Position numbers and translations under genes: made by a program. Of a stretch of 64,000 nt of DNA, positions 16,444-26,493 are shown in pieces. Source of the stretch: Actinomycetes bacterium (GTDB lineage: Bacteria > Actinomycetota > Actinomycetes > Actinomycetales > Cellulomonadaceae); NCBI GenBank assembly GCA_021778635.1, contig JAJYCD010000006.1, forward strand, positions 1 through 64,000, written 5' to 3'. Position 1 is the stretch's first letter. Each line of letters begins with the position of its first letter. The notes beneath the pieces are model-generated. The model did not search any database, was not told the DNA's origin, and saw nothing but the letters and a program-made list of their open reading frames with translations.

Positions 16444-19032
16444 ATGTTCGAGAGATTCACAGACCGAGCCCGCCGGGTCGTCGTCCTTGCCCAAGAAGAG
16501 GCACGGATGCTGAACCACAACTACATCGGCACCGAGCACATCCTCCTCGGTCTCATCCACGAGGGCGAAGGCGTCGCCGCGAAGTCGCTGGAGTCCCTCG
16601 GGATCTCCCTCGACGCCGTGCGCGCCCAGGTGCAGGAGATCATCGGCGAGGGCCAGCAGGCCCCGTCGGGGCACATCCCCTTCACGCCGCGCGCCAAGAA
16701 GGTGCTCGAGCTGTCCCTGCGCGAGGCGCTCCAGCTCGGCCACAACTACATCGGCACCGAGCACATCCTGCTCGGTCTCATCCGCGAGGGCGAGGGCGTC
16801 GCCGCCCAGGTGCTCAACAAGCTCGGCGCCGACCTCAACCGCGTGCGCCAGCAGGTCATCCAGCTGCTCTCGGGCTACCAGGGCAAGGAGCCGGTCGCTG
16901 CCGGCGGCCCCGCCGAGGGTCAGCCGTCCGGCTCGGCCGTGCTCGACCAGTTCGGGCGCAACCTCACGCAGGCCGCCCGCGAGGGCAAGCTCGACCCGGT
17001 CATCGGTCGCGGCAAGGAGATCGAGCGGGTCATGCAGGTGCTGTCCCGGCGCACCAAGAACAACCCGGTGCTGATCGGCGAGCCCGGCGTCGGCAAGACG
17101 GCCGTCGTCGAGGGCCTGGCCCAGGACATCGTGCGCGGCGACGTGCCCGAGACGCTCAAGGACAAGCAGCTCTACACGCTCGACCTCGGCGCGCTCGTGG
17201 CCGGCAGCCGGTACCGCGGTGACTTCGAGGAGCGCCTGAAGAAGGTCCTCAAGGAGATCCGGACGCGCGGCGACATCATCCTGTTCATCGACGAGATCCA
17301 CACGCTCGTCGGCGCGGGTGCCGCCGAGGGCGCGATCGACGCCGCGAGCATCCTCAAGCCGATGCTCGCGCGCGGTGAGCTCCAGACGATCGGGGCCACG
17401 ACGCTCGACGAGTACCGCAAGTACGTCGAGAAGGACCCGGCCCTCGAGCGGCGCTTCCAGCCGATCCAGGTGGCGGAGCCGACGCTCAAGCACACGATCG
17501 AGATCCTCAAGGGACTGCGCGACCGCTACGAGGCGCACCACCGGGTGTCCATCACCGACGGTGCACTGGTCGCCGCGGCGACTCTCGCCGACCGGTACGT
17601 CAACGACCGGTTCCTCCCGGACAAGGCGATCGACCTGGTCGACGAGGCGGGCGCTCGCCTGCGCATCCGCCGGATGACGGCCCCGCCGGAGCTCCGCGAG
17701 CTCGACGAGCAGATCGCCGAGGCGCGTCGCGACAAGGAGTCGGCGATCGACGAGCAGGACTTCGAGAAGGCCGCGCGTCTGCGTGACACCGAGAAGCAGC
17801 TCGGCCTGCGCCGTCTCGACAAGGAGAAGGCCTGGAAGTCCGGTGACCTGGACGCGGTCGCCGAGGTCGACGAGGAGCTCATCGCGGAGGTGCTGGCGAT
17901 CGCGACCGGCATCCCGGTGTTCAAGCTGACCGAGGAGGAGTCGAGCCGGCTGCTCCACATGGAGACCGAGCTGCACAAGCGCGTCGTCGGCCAGGAGGCG
18001 GCCATCAAGGCGCTCTCCCAGGCGATCCGCCGCACGCGTGCGGGGCTCAAGGACCCCAAGCGCCCGGGTGGCTCGTTCATCTTCGCCGGGCCGACGGGCG
18101 TCGGGAAGACCGAGCTCGCCAAGGCGCTCGCGGAGTTCCTGTTCGGCGACGAGGACGCGCTGATCCAGCTCGACATGAGCGAGTTCTCGGAGAAGCACAC
18201 CGTCTCGCGCCTGTTCGGCTCGCCCCCCGGCTACGTCGGCTACGACGAGGGTGGCCAGCTCACCGAGAAGGTGCGGCGCAAGCCGTTCTCGGTCGTCCTG
18301 TTCGACGAGGTCGAGAAGGCCCACGCCGACATCTTCAACTCGCTGCTGCAGATCCTCGAGGACGGTCGGCTGACCGACTCGCAGGGCCGCGTCGTCGACT
18401 TCAAGAACACCGTCATCATCATGACGACGAACCTCGGCACTCGGGACATCGCCAAGGGCCTGCAGACCGGGTTCCAGGCGGGCGGCGACCTGTCGACGTC
18501 GTACGACCGGATGAAGTCGAAGGTCCTCGACGAGCTCAAGCAGCACTTCCGGCCGGAGTTCCTCAACCGGGTGGACGACGTGGTCGTCTTCCCGCAGCTC
18601 TCGCAGCCCGAGATCGTGGCGATCGTCGACCTGATGATCGCCAAGCTCGACGCTCGCCTGCGTGACAAGGACATGGCCATCGAGCTCACTCCCGCCGCGA
18701 AGATCCTGCTCTCGGAGAAGGGGTACGACCCGGTCCTCGGGGCACGACCGCTGCGCCGGGCGATCCAGCGTGAGATCGAGGACGCGCTGTCCGAGAAGAT
18801 CCTGTTCGGCGAGGTCAAGGCCGGCGAGCTGATCATCGTCGACAGTCACGGCGAGGGCATCCTCGGGGAGTTCACCTTCCGGGGCGTCCCCAAGGGCGAC
18901 CGGGCGCTCGTCGAGCCGGTCGCGGTCGGTGTCGCCGCCGAGGTCGGCACGCCGAAGTCGGGGATCGACGTGCCTGCGGGGTCGTCGTCCTCGGACGGAC
19001 CGGCCACCGGGGTCATGCCGGCGGCCAACTGA
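16444..19032 (+). CDS. clpC: ATP-dependent Clp protease ATP-binding subunit ClpC
   Basis: This 862-residue AAA+ unfoldase feeds substrates to ClpP. Two N-domain repeats each contain [14 protein letters not shown]. The first ATPase has Walker A GEPGVGKT and Walker B ILFIDEIH; the second has GPTGVGKT and [12 protein letters not shown] central UVR-like coiled coil (about residues 420-470) marks it as ClpC rather than ClpB. The C-terminal tail after the second ATPase is variable. The ATG has a GAGGAG ribosome site 8 bases upstream. No clpP is in the window. Confidence 0.97.
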   Translation: MFERFTDRARRVVVLAQEEARMLNHNYIGTEHILLGLIHEGEGVAAKSLESLGISLDAVRAQVQEIIGEGQQAPSGHIPFTPRAKKVLELSLREALQLGHNYIGTEHILLGLIREGEGVAAQVLNKLGADLNRVRQQVIQLLSGYQGKEPVAAGGPAEGQPSGSAVLDQFGRNLTQAAREGKLDPVIGRGKEIERVMQVLSRRTKNNPVLIGEPGVGKTAVVEGLAQDIVRGDVPETLKDKQLYTLDLGALVAGSRYRGDFEERLKKVLKEIRTRGDIILFIDEIHTLVGAGAAEGAIDAASILKPMLARGELQTIGATTLDEYRKYVEKDPALERRFQPIQVAEPTLKHTIEILKGLRDRYEAHHRVSITDGALVAAATLADRYVNDRFLPDKAIDLVDEAGARLRIRRMTAPPELRELDEQIAEARRDKESAIDEQDFEKAARLRDTEKQLGLRRLDKEKAWKSGDLDAVAEVDEELIAEVLAIATGIPVFKLTEEESSRLLHMETELHKRVVGQEAAIKALSQAIRRTRAGLKDPKRPGGSFIFAGPTGVGKTELAKALAEFLFGDEDALIQLDMSEFSEKHTVSRLFGSPPGYVGYDEGGQLTEKVRRKPFSVVLFDEVEKAHADIFNSLLQILEDGRLTDSQGRVVDFKNTVIIMTTNLGTRDIAKGLQTGFQAGGDLSTSYDRMKSKVLDELKQHFRPEFLNRVDDVVVFPQLSQPEIVAIVDLMIAKLDARLRDKDMAIELTPAAKILLSEKGYDPVLGARPLRRAIQREIEDALSEKILFGEVKAGELIIVDSHGEGILGEFTFRGVPKGDRALVEPVAVGVAAEVGTPKSGIDVPAGSSSSDGPATGVMPAAN

Positions 19033-19064
19033 GTCTCCGCCCGTGGCGCACCGCCGGCAGTGAA

Positions 19065-19108
19065 CGCACGAGTGGCCCGGATCCGCACGGATCCGGGCCA
19101 CTCGTGCG
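19065..19108. terminator. 21-bp perfect hairpin after clpC
   Basis: CGCACGAGTGGCCCGGATCC at the left starts a 21-base arm (19065-19085) that pairs perfectly with 19088-19108 across a 2-base gap. No T-tract follows. It separates clpC from the convergent trmL gene and can act on both strands. Confidence 0.8.
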
Positions 19109-19239
19109 TCGGGGCTGCGACGCGGACGGGTCCCGCCGGGCGCGAAGCCTCCGGGGACGCCGGTGGCGACGTCGTCCGTGCGCGCCATTCCTACGGCACG
19201 AGTGCCGCGGGCGTGCGGCCGTGAGGGGCCCGCGTCGGG

Positions 19240-19704
19240 CTATGCGCCGTCGTCGAAGCCGAGCTGGCGCCACGCCTCGTACGTCGCGATCGCGGCGGAG
19301 TTCGACAGGTTGAGCGATCGTCGGCCGGCGAGCATCGGGATGCGGAGCTGGGTCGTCACGCGTGGGTCGTCGAGGACCTCGGGCGGCAGCCCGGTGGGCT
19401 CCGGGCCGAACAGGAGGACGTCGTCCCGGCGGTACTCGACGTCGGTGAACCGGGTGCGGGCCTGCGTCGTGAACGCGAAGACCCGCGACCCGGGCATCGC
19501 GGCGAGCGCCACCGACAGGCTCGGGTGCACGACGACGTGCGCGAGGTCGTGGTAGTCGAGCCCGGCGCGCCGCAGCTTCGGTTCCGAGAGGTCGAAGCCG
19601 AGCGGCTCGACGAGGTGGAGCTCGGCCCCGGTGACGGCGGCCAGCCGGATCGCGTTGCCGGTGTTGCCGGCGATCCGCGGTTCGAAGAAGACGATGCGCA
19701 GCAC
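19240..19704 (-). CDS. trmL: tRNA (cytidine(34)-2'-O)-methyltransferase TrmL
   Basis: This 154-residue SPOUT methyltransferase methylates the wobble ribose of tRNA-Leu isoacceptors. The trefoil-knot motifs are all present: EPRIAGNTGNAIRLA at the N-terminus, LLFGPEPTGLP in the middle and RSLNLSNSAAIATYEAWRQL at the C-terminus. It starts at GTG with a CAGGAT element 6 bases upstream, close to a leaderless promoter. It is divergent from the aldo/keto reductase, with 43 bases between starts. Confidence 0.93.
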   Translation of the reverse strand: MLRIVFFEPRIAGNTGNAIRLAAVTGAELHLVEPLGFDLSEPKLRRAGLDYHDLAHVVVHPSLSVALAAMPGSRVFAFTTQARTRFTDVEYRRDDVLLFGPEPTGLPPEVLDDPRVTTQLRIPMLAGRRSLNLSNSAAIATYEAWRQLGFDDGA

Positions 19705-19735
19705 GCCGCGATCCTGCCATGTCCTCCCGGACTCC

Positions 19736-19741
19736 TAGGAT
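19736..19741 (+). promoter_or_regulatory. leaderless -10 box of aldo/keto reductase 1
   Basis: TAGGAT ends 6 bases before the ATG at 19748. The divergent trmL carries CAGGAT in mirrored position (19711-19716), so the two promoters overlap. Confidence 0.6.
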
Positions 19742-19747
19742 CGCTGC

Positions 19748-20779
19748 ATGAGTCCGTACCGCGCTGCCGAGGACCGTTACGACACGATGACCTACCGCCG
19801 CTGCGGGCGCAGCGGGCTGGACCTGCCCGCGCTGTCGCTCGGGCTCTGGCACAACTTCGGCCACACGACGCCGTTCGAGACCCAGCGGGCCGTCCTGCAC
19901 CGCGCGTTCGACCTCGGCGTCACGCACCTTGACCTCGCGAACAACTACGGGCCGCCGTACGGCTCCGCGGAGGAGAACTTCGGCCGTCACCTGGCAGCGG
20001 ATCTGCGTCCGTACCGCGACGAGCTCGTCATCTCCTCGAAGGCGGGCTACGACATGTGGCCGGGACCGTACGGGGACGGCGGCTCGCGCAAGTACCTGCT
20101 CTCGTCGCTCGACCAGTCACTGGCACGGCTCGGTCTCGAGTACGTGGACATCTTCTACTCGCACCGCCCCGACCCGTCGGTGCCGATCGAGGAGACGATG
20201 GGCGCGCTGCACACCGCCGTGACGAGCGGCCGAGCGCTGTACGCCGGGATCTCGAACTACTCGCCGTCGCAGACCCGGACCGCCGCTCGCGTGCTGGCCG
20301 AGCTCGGCACGCCGCTGCTGATCCACCAGCCGTCGTACTCGATGTTCAACCGGCACGTGGAGCTTCCGGAGGGCGACGGTTCGGGGGAGACCCTGCTCGA
20401 CGTGATCGGCGACCTCGGGATCGGGGCGATCGTGTTCTCGCCGCTGCAGCAGGGACTCCTCACCGACCGGTACCTGTCCGGAGCCGTTCCAGCGGGCTCG
20501 CGCGCGTCGCTCGGGCACTTCCTCAAGCCCGAGCGGATCAGCGAGCCCTACCTGACCCGGGCGCGGGCGCTGCAGGAGGTCGCGGCCGGTCGAGGGCAGT
20601 CCCTGGCACAGCTCGCGCTGTCCTGGGTGCTCCGCGATCCGCGGGTCACGTCGGCCCTGATCGGCGCGAGCAGCGTCGCGCAGCTCGAGGACAACGTCGC
20701 TGCGCTCGCGGCGCCGCCGTTGACCGACGAGGAGCTTGCCGCGATCGAGCCGTATGCCGTGGACGGGACCGCGCGCTGA
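19748..20779 (+). CDS. aldo/keto reductase, YghZ-like
   Basis: This 343-residue NADPH-dependent oxidoreductase has the (beta/alpha)8 fold. The catalytic tetrad residues appear in LDLANNYGPPYG (Asp/Tyr), ISSKAGYDM (Lys) and IFYSHRPDPS (His). Extra residues after the tyrosine and lysine match the YghZ (L-glyceraldehyde-3-phosphate reductase) group, which detoxifies methylglyoxal and reduces small aldehydes. The real substrate is unknown. A 16-base tandem repeat begins in its last codons. Confidence 0.9.
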   Translation: MSPYRAAEDRYDTMTYRRCGRSGLDLPALSLGLWHNFGHTTPFETQRAVLHRAFDLGVTHLDLANNYGPPYGSAEENFGRHLAADLRPYRDELVISSKAGYDMWPGPYGDGGSRKYLLSSLDQSLARLGLEYVDIFYSHRPDPSVPIEETMGALHTAVTSGRALYAGISNYSPSQTRTAARVLAELGTPLLIHQPSYSMFNRHVELPEGDGSGETLLDVIGDLGIGAIVFSPLQQGLLTDRYLSGAVPAGSRASLGHFLKPERISEPYLTRARALQEVAAGRGQSLAQLALSWVLRDPRVTSALIGASSVAQLEDNVAALAAPPLTDEELAAIEPYAVDGTAR

Positions 20780-20836
20780 CAGGACCGCGCGCTCGCGGAC
20801 GGCGCGCTGAGGGGACGGCGCGCTGAGGGGACGGCG
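20766..20836. repeat. tandem repeat of about 16 bp across the stop of aldo/keto reductase 1
   Basis: The core GGAC[C/G]G starts at 20766, 20782, 20797, 20813 and 20829, giving a period of 15-16 bases; GGCGCGCTGAGGGGAC is repeated nearly exactly. The first unit contains the TGA stop. Confidence 0.8.
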
Positions 20837-20901
20837 ACCGTCTTGAGGACCCGTGTGCCGGGGGAGCCCGCGCGTCGGAGCTCGGTCCGGTTCCGGTCGG
20901 T

Positions 20902-21879
20902 CTACTGGAACCCGACCACCGCGTGCGGCGCGTACGCCTGCTCGAGCCGCGCGACGTCGTCGTCGGTGAGGTGCACGTCGAGGGCGGCGATCGCGTCGTC
21001 GAGATGTCCGAGCTTGCTGGCTCCGATGATCGGCGCGGTCACCGCGGGGTTGCGCAGTACCCAGGCGAGGGCGACCTGCGCGCGCGGGACGCCGAGGTCG
21101 GCGGCGACCTCGGCGACGCGCCCGATGATCGTGCGGTCGCCGGCGTCGGCACCGTAGAGCCTCTTGCCGACCTCGTCGGTGTCGGTCCGGTGGGTCGTCG
21201 AGTCCCAGTCCCGGGTGAGCCGCCCACGCGCGAGCGGGCTCCAGGGGAGGACGCCGATGTGCTGGTCGACGCACAGCGGGAGCATCTCCCGCTCCTCCTC
21301 GCGGTTGAGCAGGTTGTAGTGGTCCTGCATCGAGACGAACCGGGTCCAGCCGTGCAGGTCGGCGAGGTAGAGGGCCTGGGTGAACTGCCAGGCGTACATC
21401 GACGAGGCGCCGATGTAGCGGGCCTTGCCGGCCTTGACGACGTCGTGAAGCGCCTCGAGCGTCTCCTCGATCGGCGTGCCCGGGTCCCAGCGGTGGATCT
21501 GGTAGAGGTCGACGTAGTCGGTCCCGAGCCGGGTCAGACTCGCGTCGATCTCGGTGAAGATCGCCTTCCGGGACAGGCCCGCGCCGTTCGGCCCGGGGCG
21601 CATCCGACCGTGCACCTTGGTCGCGATGACGACCTCCTCGCGGCGCGTGTACTCCGCGAGCGCGCGGCCGACGATCTCCTCGCTCGATCCGTCGGAGTAG
21701 ACGTTGGCCGTGTCGAAGAAGGTGATCCCGAGCTCGACAGCGCGTCGGATCAGCGGTCGGCTCGCCTCCTCGTCGAGGGTCCAGGAGTGGTTGCCGCGGG
21801 TGGGTTCGCCGTAGGTCATGCAGCCGAGGGCGATCCGGGACACCTGGAGGCCGGTGCGACCGAGCGTGGTGTAGTCCAT
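20902..21879 (-). CDS. aldo/keto reductase, YajO/aryl-alcohol dehydrogenase-like
   Basis: This 325-residue oxidoreductase has FFDTANVYSDGSSEEIVG (Asp/Tyr), VIATKVHGRM (Lys) and DLYQIHRWD (His), the intact AKR tetrad. The C-terminal PIIGASKLGHLDDAIAAL motif binds the NADP phosphate. It belongs with AKRs that reduce aliphatic or aryl aldehydes. AAGGAT lies 7 bases before the ATG, one base off the leaderless consensus. It is convergent with the first aldo/keto reductase but is a different subfamily, so not a recent duplicate. Confidence 0.9.
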   Translation of the reverse strand: MDYTTLGRTGLQVSRIALGCMTYGEPTRGNHSWTLDEEASRPLIRRAVELGITFFDTANVYSDGSSEEIVGRALAEYTRREEVVIATKVHGRMRPGPNGAGLSRKAIFTEIDASLTRLGTDYVDLYQIHRWDPGTPIEETLEALHDVVKAGKARYIGASSMYAWQFTQALYLADLHGWTRFVSMQDHYNLLNREEEREMLPLCVDQHIGVLPWSPLARGRLTRDWDSTTHRTDTDEVGKRLYGADAGDRTIIGRVAEVAADLGVPRAQVALAWVLRNPAVTAPIIGASKLGHLDDAIAALDVHLTDDDVARLEQAYAPHAVVGFQ

Positions 21880-21969
21880 GGCGTCGATCCTTGCTCAGAC
21901 CCCGACGTCGGTCCAGCGTGCGCTCGACGCGGCGACGTCGTCGGCGTGCGCGGACCCGCGACCCGGTCG

Positions 21970-22054
21970 GTGCGCGCCGTGCGGCCCGCGTGACAGGTGC
22001 GGTGCGCGTCGTCCGGCCAGCGCGACAGGTGCGGCGCGCGTCGTGCGGCCCGCA
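21970..22054. repeat. 32-bp tandem repeat downstream of recQ
   Basis: Two full 32-base units (21970-22001 and 22002-22033) and a 21-base partial unit. Each begins GTGCGCG[C/T]CGT and contains GACAGGTGCG. On the minus strand the array lies 12 bases past the recQ stop. Confidence 0.85.
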
Positions 22055-22066
22055 TCGCGCGGGTCC

Positions 22067-23956
22067 TCACGCCCCGGTCGTCGCGAGCGCCTCGAGCAGC
22101 TCGGCACCGTAGGTGTCGAGCTTCGTGACGCCGACCCCGCTGATCGTCCCGAGCTCGTCCAGGGTCGTCGGGAGACGCGTGGCGATCTCGCGCAGCGTCG
22201 CGTCGTGGAAGACGACGTAGGCCGGGACCCCCTTCGTCTTCGCCGTCGCGGCGCGCCAGGACCGCAGCCGCTCGAACACGGACACGGCGTCGGCGTCGAG
22301 CTCCGAGGTCGCAGTCCGCCTGGACTGGCGCGCGGGCCGTGCGGTGCGGGGCGTCTCGCGACGGAGCAGCACCGACCGGGCGCCGCGGAGCACGTCCGGG
22401 CTCGTCTCGGTGAGCCGCAGGGTCCCGTAGCCGTCCGCGTCGACGGCGAGCAGGCCCTGCGCGAGCAGCTGACGGACGACGCCGCGCCACTCGCCCTCCG
22501 AGGTGTCGGCACCGATGCCGAACACGCTCAGGGTCTCGTGGCCGAGCTGGGCGACACGCGGCGTCGCCTTGCCGAGCAGGATGTCGATGACGTGGCCGGC
22601 GCCGTACCGCTGACCGCGCTGGTCGAGGCGGACCACGGCCGAGAGCAGCTTCTGGGCCGCCAGCGTCCCGTCCCACGACTCGGGGGGTGCCAGGCAGGTG
22701 TCGCAGTTGCCGCACGGCTGGCCGGTCTGCCCGAAGTAGGCGAGCAGCTGGACGCGGCGGCACGTGACGGTCTCGCACAGCGCGAGCATCGCGTCGAGGT
22801 GTGCCGCGAGGCGGCGGCGATGGGTCGCATCGCCCTCGGAGGTGTCGATCATCCGCCGCTGCTGCACGACGTCCTGCAGGCCGTACGCGAGCCAGGCGGT
22901 GGACGGGAGTCCGTCGCGACCGGCTCGACCGGTCTCCTGGTAGTAGCCCTCGACCGACTTCGGCAGGTCGAGGTGGGCGACGAACCGCACGTCGGGCTTG
23001 TCGATGCCCATGCCGAACGCGATCGTCGCGACCATCACGAGACCGTCCTCGCGCAGGAACCGCGACTGGTTCGCCGCGCGAACCCGGGCGTCGAGGCCGG
23101 CGTGGTACGGCAGCGCCGGGATGCCGTGCTCGACGAGGTGCTGCGCCGTCTGCTCGACCGACGCCCGGGACAGGCAGTAGACGATCCCTGCGTCGCCGGG
23201 GTGCTCGGCTCGCAGGAGGTCGACGAGCTGGGCACGCGGCTTGTCCTTGCCGACGATCCGGTACTGGATGTTGGGCCGGTCGAAGCTCGCCACGAAGTGC
23301 CGCGCCGCGGTGAGCTGCAGGCGCTCGGCGATCTCGGTGTGGGTCGCCTCGGTGGCGGTCGCGGTCAGGGCGATGCGCGGCACCGCCGGCCAGCGCTCGT
23401 GCAGCACGGAGAGCTGCAGGTAGTCGGGCCGGAAGTCGTGGCCCCACTGCGAGACGCAGTGCGCCTCGTCGATCGCGAACAGCGCGATGGTCCCCCGGTC
23501 GAGCAGGTCGAGGGTGTCCGGGACGCGCAGCCGCTCGGGTGCGAGGTAGAGCAGGTCGAGCTCGCCGTCGAGGAAGGCCCGCTCGACGCGACGGCGCTCG
23601 ATGAGGTCCTGCGTCGAGTTGAGGAACCCGGCGCGGACGCCGAGGGCCGACAACGCGTCGACCTGGTCCTGCATGAGGGCGATCAGCGGGGAGATGACGA
23701 CGCCGGTGCCCGGACGGACGAGCGCCGGCACCTGGTAGCACAGGGACTTCCCCCCACCGGTCGGCATCAGGACGAGGGCGTCACCGCCGGCGACGACGGT
23801 GTCGATGATCTCGGCCTGGTCGCCGCGGAACGCCTCGTAGCCGAACACGCGGTGGAGCACTGCGAGCGGCGTGCCGGACCCAGAGCCGCGTGCGCGGTCG
23901 TCAGCGGTCGAGTCGTCGGCGACCGCGTCATCGGCGGTCGCGGGGCGAGGTGGCAC
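22067..23956 (-). CDS. recQ: ATP-dependent DNA helicase RecQ
   Basis: This 629-residue 3'-5' helicase acts in recombination and fork repair. Helicase motifs include [13 protein letters not shown] (Walker A), [18 protein letters not shown] (DEAH box and aromatic loop) and [10 protein letters not shown] (motif VI). The RQC zinc site is at [11 protein letters not shown] followed by CGNCDTC. A winged helix and a C-terminal HRDC-like domain ([20 protein letters not shown]) complete the bacterial architecture. The GTG start is set by a TAGGGT box 6 bases upstream. Confidence 0.96.
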   Translation of the reverse strand: MPPRPATADDAVADDSTADDRARGSGSGTPLAVLHRVFGYEAFRGDQAEIIDTVVAGGDALVLMPTGGGKSLCYQVPALVRPGTGVVISPLIALMQDQVDALSALGVRAGFLNSTQDLIERRRVERAFLDGELDLLYLAPERLRVPDTLDLLDRGTIALFAIDEAHCVSQWGHDFRPDYLQLSVLHERWPAVPRIALTATATEATHTEIAERLQLTAARHFVASFDRPNIQYRIVGKDKPRAQLVDLLRAEHPGDAGIVYCLSRASVEQTAQHLVEHGIPALPYHAGLDARVRAANQSRFLREDGLVMVATIAFGMGIDKPDVRFVAHLDLPKSVEGYYQETGRAGRDGLPSTAWLAYGLQDVVQQRRMIDTSEGDATHRRRLAAHLDAMLALCETVTCRRVQLLAYFGQTGQPCGNCDTCLAPPESWDGTLAAQKLLSAVVRLDQRGQRYGAGHVIDILLGKATPRVAQLGHETLSVFGIGADTSEGEWRGVVRQLLAQGLLAVDADGYGTLRLTETSPDVLRGARSVLLRRETPRTARPARQSRRTATSELDADAVSVFERLRSWRAATAKTKGVPAYVVFHDATLREIATRLPTTLDELGTISGVGVTKLDTYGAELLEALATTGA

Positions 23957-23962
23957 GCCCTC

Positions 23963-23968
23963 ACCCTA
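23963..23968 (-). promoter_or_regulatory. leaderless -10 box of recQ
   Basis: On the minus strand TAGGGT ends 6 bases before the GTG at 23956. Confidence 0.6.
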
Positions 23969-24027
23969 CGATCCGGTGCCGACGGTCGGGCGATCGGCGA
24001 GCTTCTCGGGGGACCGGGGACGTCGAC

Positions 24028-24046
24028 GGGCCGTCGTGGACGGCCC
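24028..24046. terminator. hairpin after the lipoyl-protein gene
   Basis: GGGCCGTC pairs with GACGGCCC across GTG. It lies 27 bases past the stop of the E1/lipoyl operon on the minus strand and probably ends that transcript. No T-tract. Confidence 0.5.
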
Positions 24047-24072
24047 GAGCCCGGGCATCCGCGGGCCTCACG

Positions 24073-24309
24073 TCACGGGTCGATGTGCGCGATCGCCGTC
24101 CCCTGGAGGACCGCCTCGTCCTCGCCCACCAGCAGATGGATGGTCCCCGCGACGGGCGCCGGGACCTCCGCCGAGACCTTGTCGACCTGCACCTCGGCGA
24201 TGAGCTGATCCACGTGCACGTGCTCCCCGTCGGCGACGAACCACGTGGCGAGGACTCCCTCCGCCTCGGGCCGCTCGGCCGAGAGCGGAGGGAAGACCAC
24301 GTCGGTCAT
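24073..24309 (-). CDS. stand-alone lipoyl-domain protein
   Basis: This 78-residue protein is a single biotinyl/lipoyl attachment domain. The swinging-arm lysine is Lys44 in AEVQVDKVSAEV, matching the E(T/V)DK lipoyl motif, and a conserved VAGTIHLLV strand follows. It should carry acyl groups from the E1 enzyme encoded just upstream (the genes overlap by 4 bases). Normally this domain is the N-terminus of an E2 acyltransferase; here the gene ends after the domain, so no catalytic E2 is encoded nearby. Confidence 0.88.
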   Translation of the reverse strand: MTDVVFPPLSAERPEAEGVLATWFVADGEHVHVDQLIAEVQVDKVSAEVPAPVAGTIHLLVGEDEAVLQGTAIAHIDP

Positions 24310-25352
24310 CGGCTCACCGTCCGTCGGATCGCCGCCTCGATCCGGTCCTGCCGGGGCAGGATCGCGTACTCGAGCGGGTGGGAGTACGGGATCGGGGTGT
24401 CCGGGTTCGCGACGCGTGCGACCGGGGCCCGCAGCATCCCGGGGTCGACGTCGGTGATCGTGGCGGCGATCTCGCCGGAGAGCCCGAAGGACTGGTAGTC
24501 CTCGTCGACGACGACGAGGTGGCCCGTCTTGCCGACCGACCGCAGGATCGTCTCGCGGTCGAGCGGGACGAGGCTCCGCAGGTCGATCACCTCGACGTCG
24601 ATCCCGTCGGCCGCGAGCGTCTCGGCGACGTCGAGCGTGTGGTGCACCGAGAGCGACAACGTCACGACGGTGACGTCACTGCCGGGCCTGACGACCTTCG
24701 CCTCGCCGATCGGCACGGTGTACTCGCCCTCCGGCACGTCCGCCGTCGCCCGGGCGTTCTTGACCATCCACGGCAGGCCCATGACGCCCTTGTGGAACAT
24801 GTACACCACCGGGTTGTCGTCGCGGATCGCCGCGATCATCAGCCCCTTGGCGTCGTACGGGTTGCTCGGGACGACGACCTTCATGCCGGGCAGGTGCGCG
24901 AACGTGCCCCACAGGCACTGCGAGTGCTGCGCGCCGTCGGAGTAGCCGCCGCCGACGGCCGTCGTGAGCACCATCGGGACCCTGACGTTCCCGCCGGACT
25001 CGTAGTGGATCTTCGCCATGTGGTTGTAGATCTGGTCGAGGCACACGCCCATGAAGTCGGCGAACATGAGCTCGACGACGGGCCGCATGCCCTCGACCGC
25101 CGCGCCGATGCCGAGACCGATGAACGCGGTCTCCGAGATCGGGGTGTCGAGCACCCGCTCGGGGCCGAACCTGTCCAGCAGGCCCGCGGTCGAGCTGAAG
25201 ATCCCGCCGTACGCCCCGACGTCCTCGCCCAGGTAGATGACGGACGGGTCGCGCGCCATCTCGATCTCGATGCCCTCGACCATCGCCTTCGACGTGGTGA
25301 GGCGGTGGCTGCTCTGCGGAGCCGTGTCGACCGGCTGCTCGATGATGGTCAT
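24306..25352 (-). CDS. 2-oxoacid/acetoin dehydrogenase E1 component, beta subunit
   Basis: This 348-residue protein is the beta subunit of a thiamine-diphosphate-dependent E1 (pyruvate, branched-chain or acetoin type). It has YLGEDVGAYGGIFSSTAGL, TPISETAFIGLGIGAA with the cofactor-activating Glu, and the C-terminal transketolase domain DVEVIDLRSLVPLD. The ATG at 25352 is chosen over an upstream frame because GAGGAGG lies 6 bases before it. It is between the alpha-subunit gene and the lipoyl-domain gene, overlapping the latter. Confidence 0.92.
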   Translation of the reverse strand: MTIIEQPVDTAPQSSHRLTTSKAMVEGIEIEMARDPSVIYLGEDVGAYGGIFSSTAGLLDRFGPERVLDTPISETAFIGLGIGAAVEGMRPVVELMFADFMGVCLDQIYNHMAKIHYESGGNVRVPMVLTTAVGGGYSDGAQHSQCLWGTFAHLPGMKVVVPSNPYDAKGLMIAAIRDDNPVVYMFHKGVMGLPWMVKNARATADVPEGEYTVPIGEAKVVRPGSDVTVVTLSLSVHHTLDVAETLAADGIDVEVIDLRSLVPLDRETILRSVGKTGHLVVVDEDYQSFGLSGEIAATITDVDPGMLRAPVARVANPDTPIPYSHPLEYAILPRQDRIEAAIRRTVSR

Positions 25353-25368
25353 GATCTCCTCCTCACGC

Positions 25369-26388
25369 TCACGCGAACACGTACGCGCCGGCATCGGCCG
25401 GGTCGGGCAACGGGCTCTCCTTGGCGAAGGTCACCGCGTCCTCGACCCGGGCGCTCGCCTCGTCGGAGATCTGCTGCGCGGTGGCGTCGTCCAGCAGCCC
25501 GGCCGCGCTCAGGGTCGTGCGGTAGGTCGGGATCGGGTCGCGCGCCGGGACGTCGTCGAGGTCGCCGCGATAGCCCTGCGCGTCGCCCTCGAAGTGCCCC
25601 CACAGGCGCAGCGTGTGCACCTCGAGCAGTGTCGGCCCCTCGCCCGCGCGCGCCCGGGCGACGGCCTGGGACGCCGCGAGGTGCACGGCCTCGACGTCGT
25701 TGTCGCGGATCCGCTCGGCGGGGATGCCGTAGGAGACGCCGCGCGTCGCGTTCGAGTGCACGCTCGTCGAGGCCGAGCGCGGCACCGAGATGCCCCACTC
25801 GTTGTCCTCGACGACGAACACGACCGGCAGCTTCCAGAGCGCCGCCAGGTTGAGCGACTCGTGGAACGCGCCCTGGTTCGCCGCGCCCTCGCCGGTGACC
25901 GCCACGACGACCCGGTCGGTGCCCTGGTGCCGGAACGCGAACGCCTGCCCGAGCGCCGGCGGGTACCCCTCGGCGATGATCCCCGAGCAGGAGAAGTGCG
26001 TCGACGGGTCGAACAGATGCATGTGACCGCCCCGACCATGGCCGAGGCCGGTCTCCCGACCGAAGATCTCCGCGGCCATCGCCGTGAGGTCCATGCCGTG
26101 GGCGATCGCGAAGTGGTGCGGTCGGTGGGTGGCCGTCACTGCGTCGTCGGCGGTGAGGTGCGCGCACACCCCGGCCGCGACGGGCTCCTGGCCGGCTGCG
26201 AGGTGCATCTCACCGGGCACCAGCCCCTTGCCGATGTCGAAACCTGGGCCCTTGTCGGCGTAGTAGTCGCGCCGGATCGCCTCTTCGAAGGTGCGGATCA
26301 GCACCATCGTGCGGTACAGGCCGACTCTCGTGGGTCCATCGAGCTCGCTCTGCATCGGGTGCGGTCGGCCGGGTGTCGTGGTGGTCAT
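25369..26388 (-). CDS. 2-oxoacid/acetoin dehydrogenase E1 component, alpha subunit
   Basis: This 339-residue protein is the thiamine-diphosphate-binding alpha subunit. The cofactor motif runs from VTGEGAANQGAFHESLN to FVVEDNEWGISV, and the HRPHHFAIAHG and GRGGHMHLF loops hold the active-site histidines. Sequence flavour is close to AcoA of acetoin dehydrogenase, but pyruvate or branched-chain substrates cannot be excluded. It heads the operon E1alpha-E1beta-lipoyl protein, 105 bases after the IclR regulator gene. Confidence 0.92.
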   Translation of the reverse strand: MTTTTPGRPHPMQSELDGPTRVGLYRTMVLIRTFEEAIRRDYYADKGPGFDIGKGLVPGEMHLAAGQEPVAAGVCAHLTADDAVTATHRPHHFAIAHGMDLTAMAAEIFGRETGLGHGRGGHMHLFDPSTHFSCSGIIAEGYPPALGQAFAFRHQGTDRVVVAVTGEGAANQGAFHESLNLAALWKLPVVFVVEDNEWGISVPRSASTSVHSNATRGVSYGIPAERIRDNDVEAVHLAASQAVARARAGEGPTLLEVHTLRLWGHFEGDAQGYRGDLDDVPARDPIPTYRTTLSAAGLLDDATAQQISDEASARVEDAVTFAKESPLPDPADAGAYVFA

Positions 26389-26493
26389 CGCTCGCCTCCA
26401 GACGTCGTTGTCCTCATCACGACTGTGCGACGGGTCCGGGGCCGCGGCAACGGCGCCGCGTTCAGATGGTGACAGAGCCGGATGGCGCTCTCG

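Noticed and set aside
16333-19188. A 951-codon open frame on the minus strand opposite clpC
   Set aside because: It is the mirror of ClpC codons with G/C in third positions; its translation is low-complexity Leu/Glu/Asp/Arg with no family motif, while clpC is canonical.
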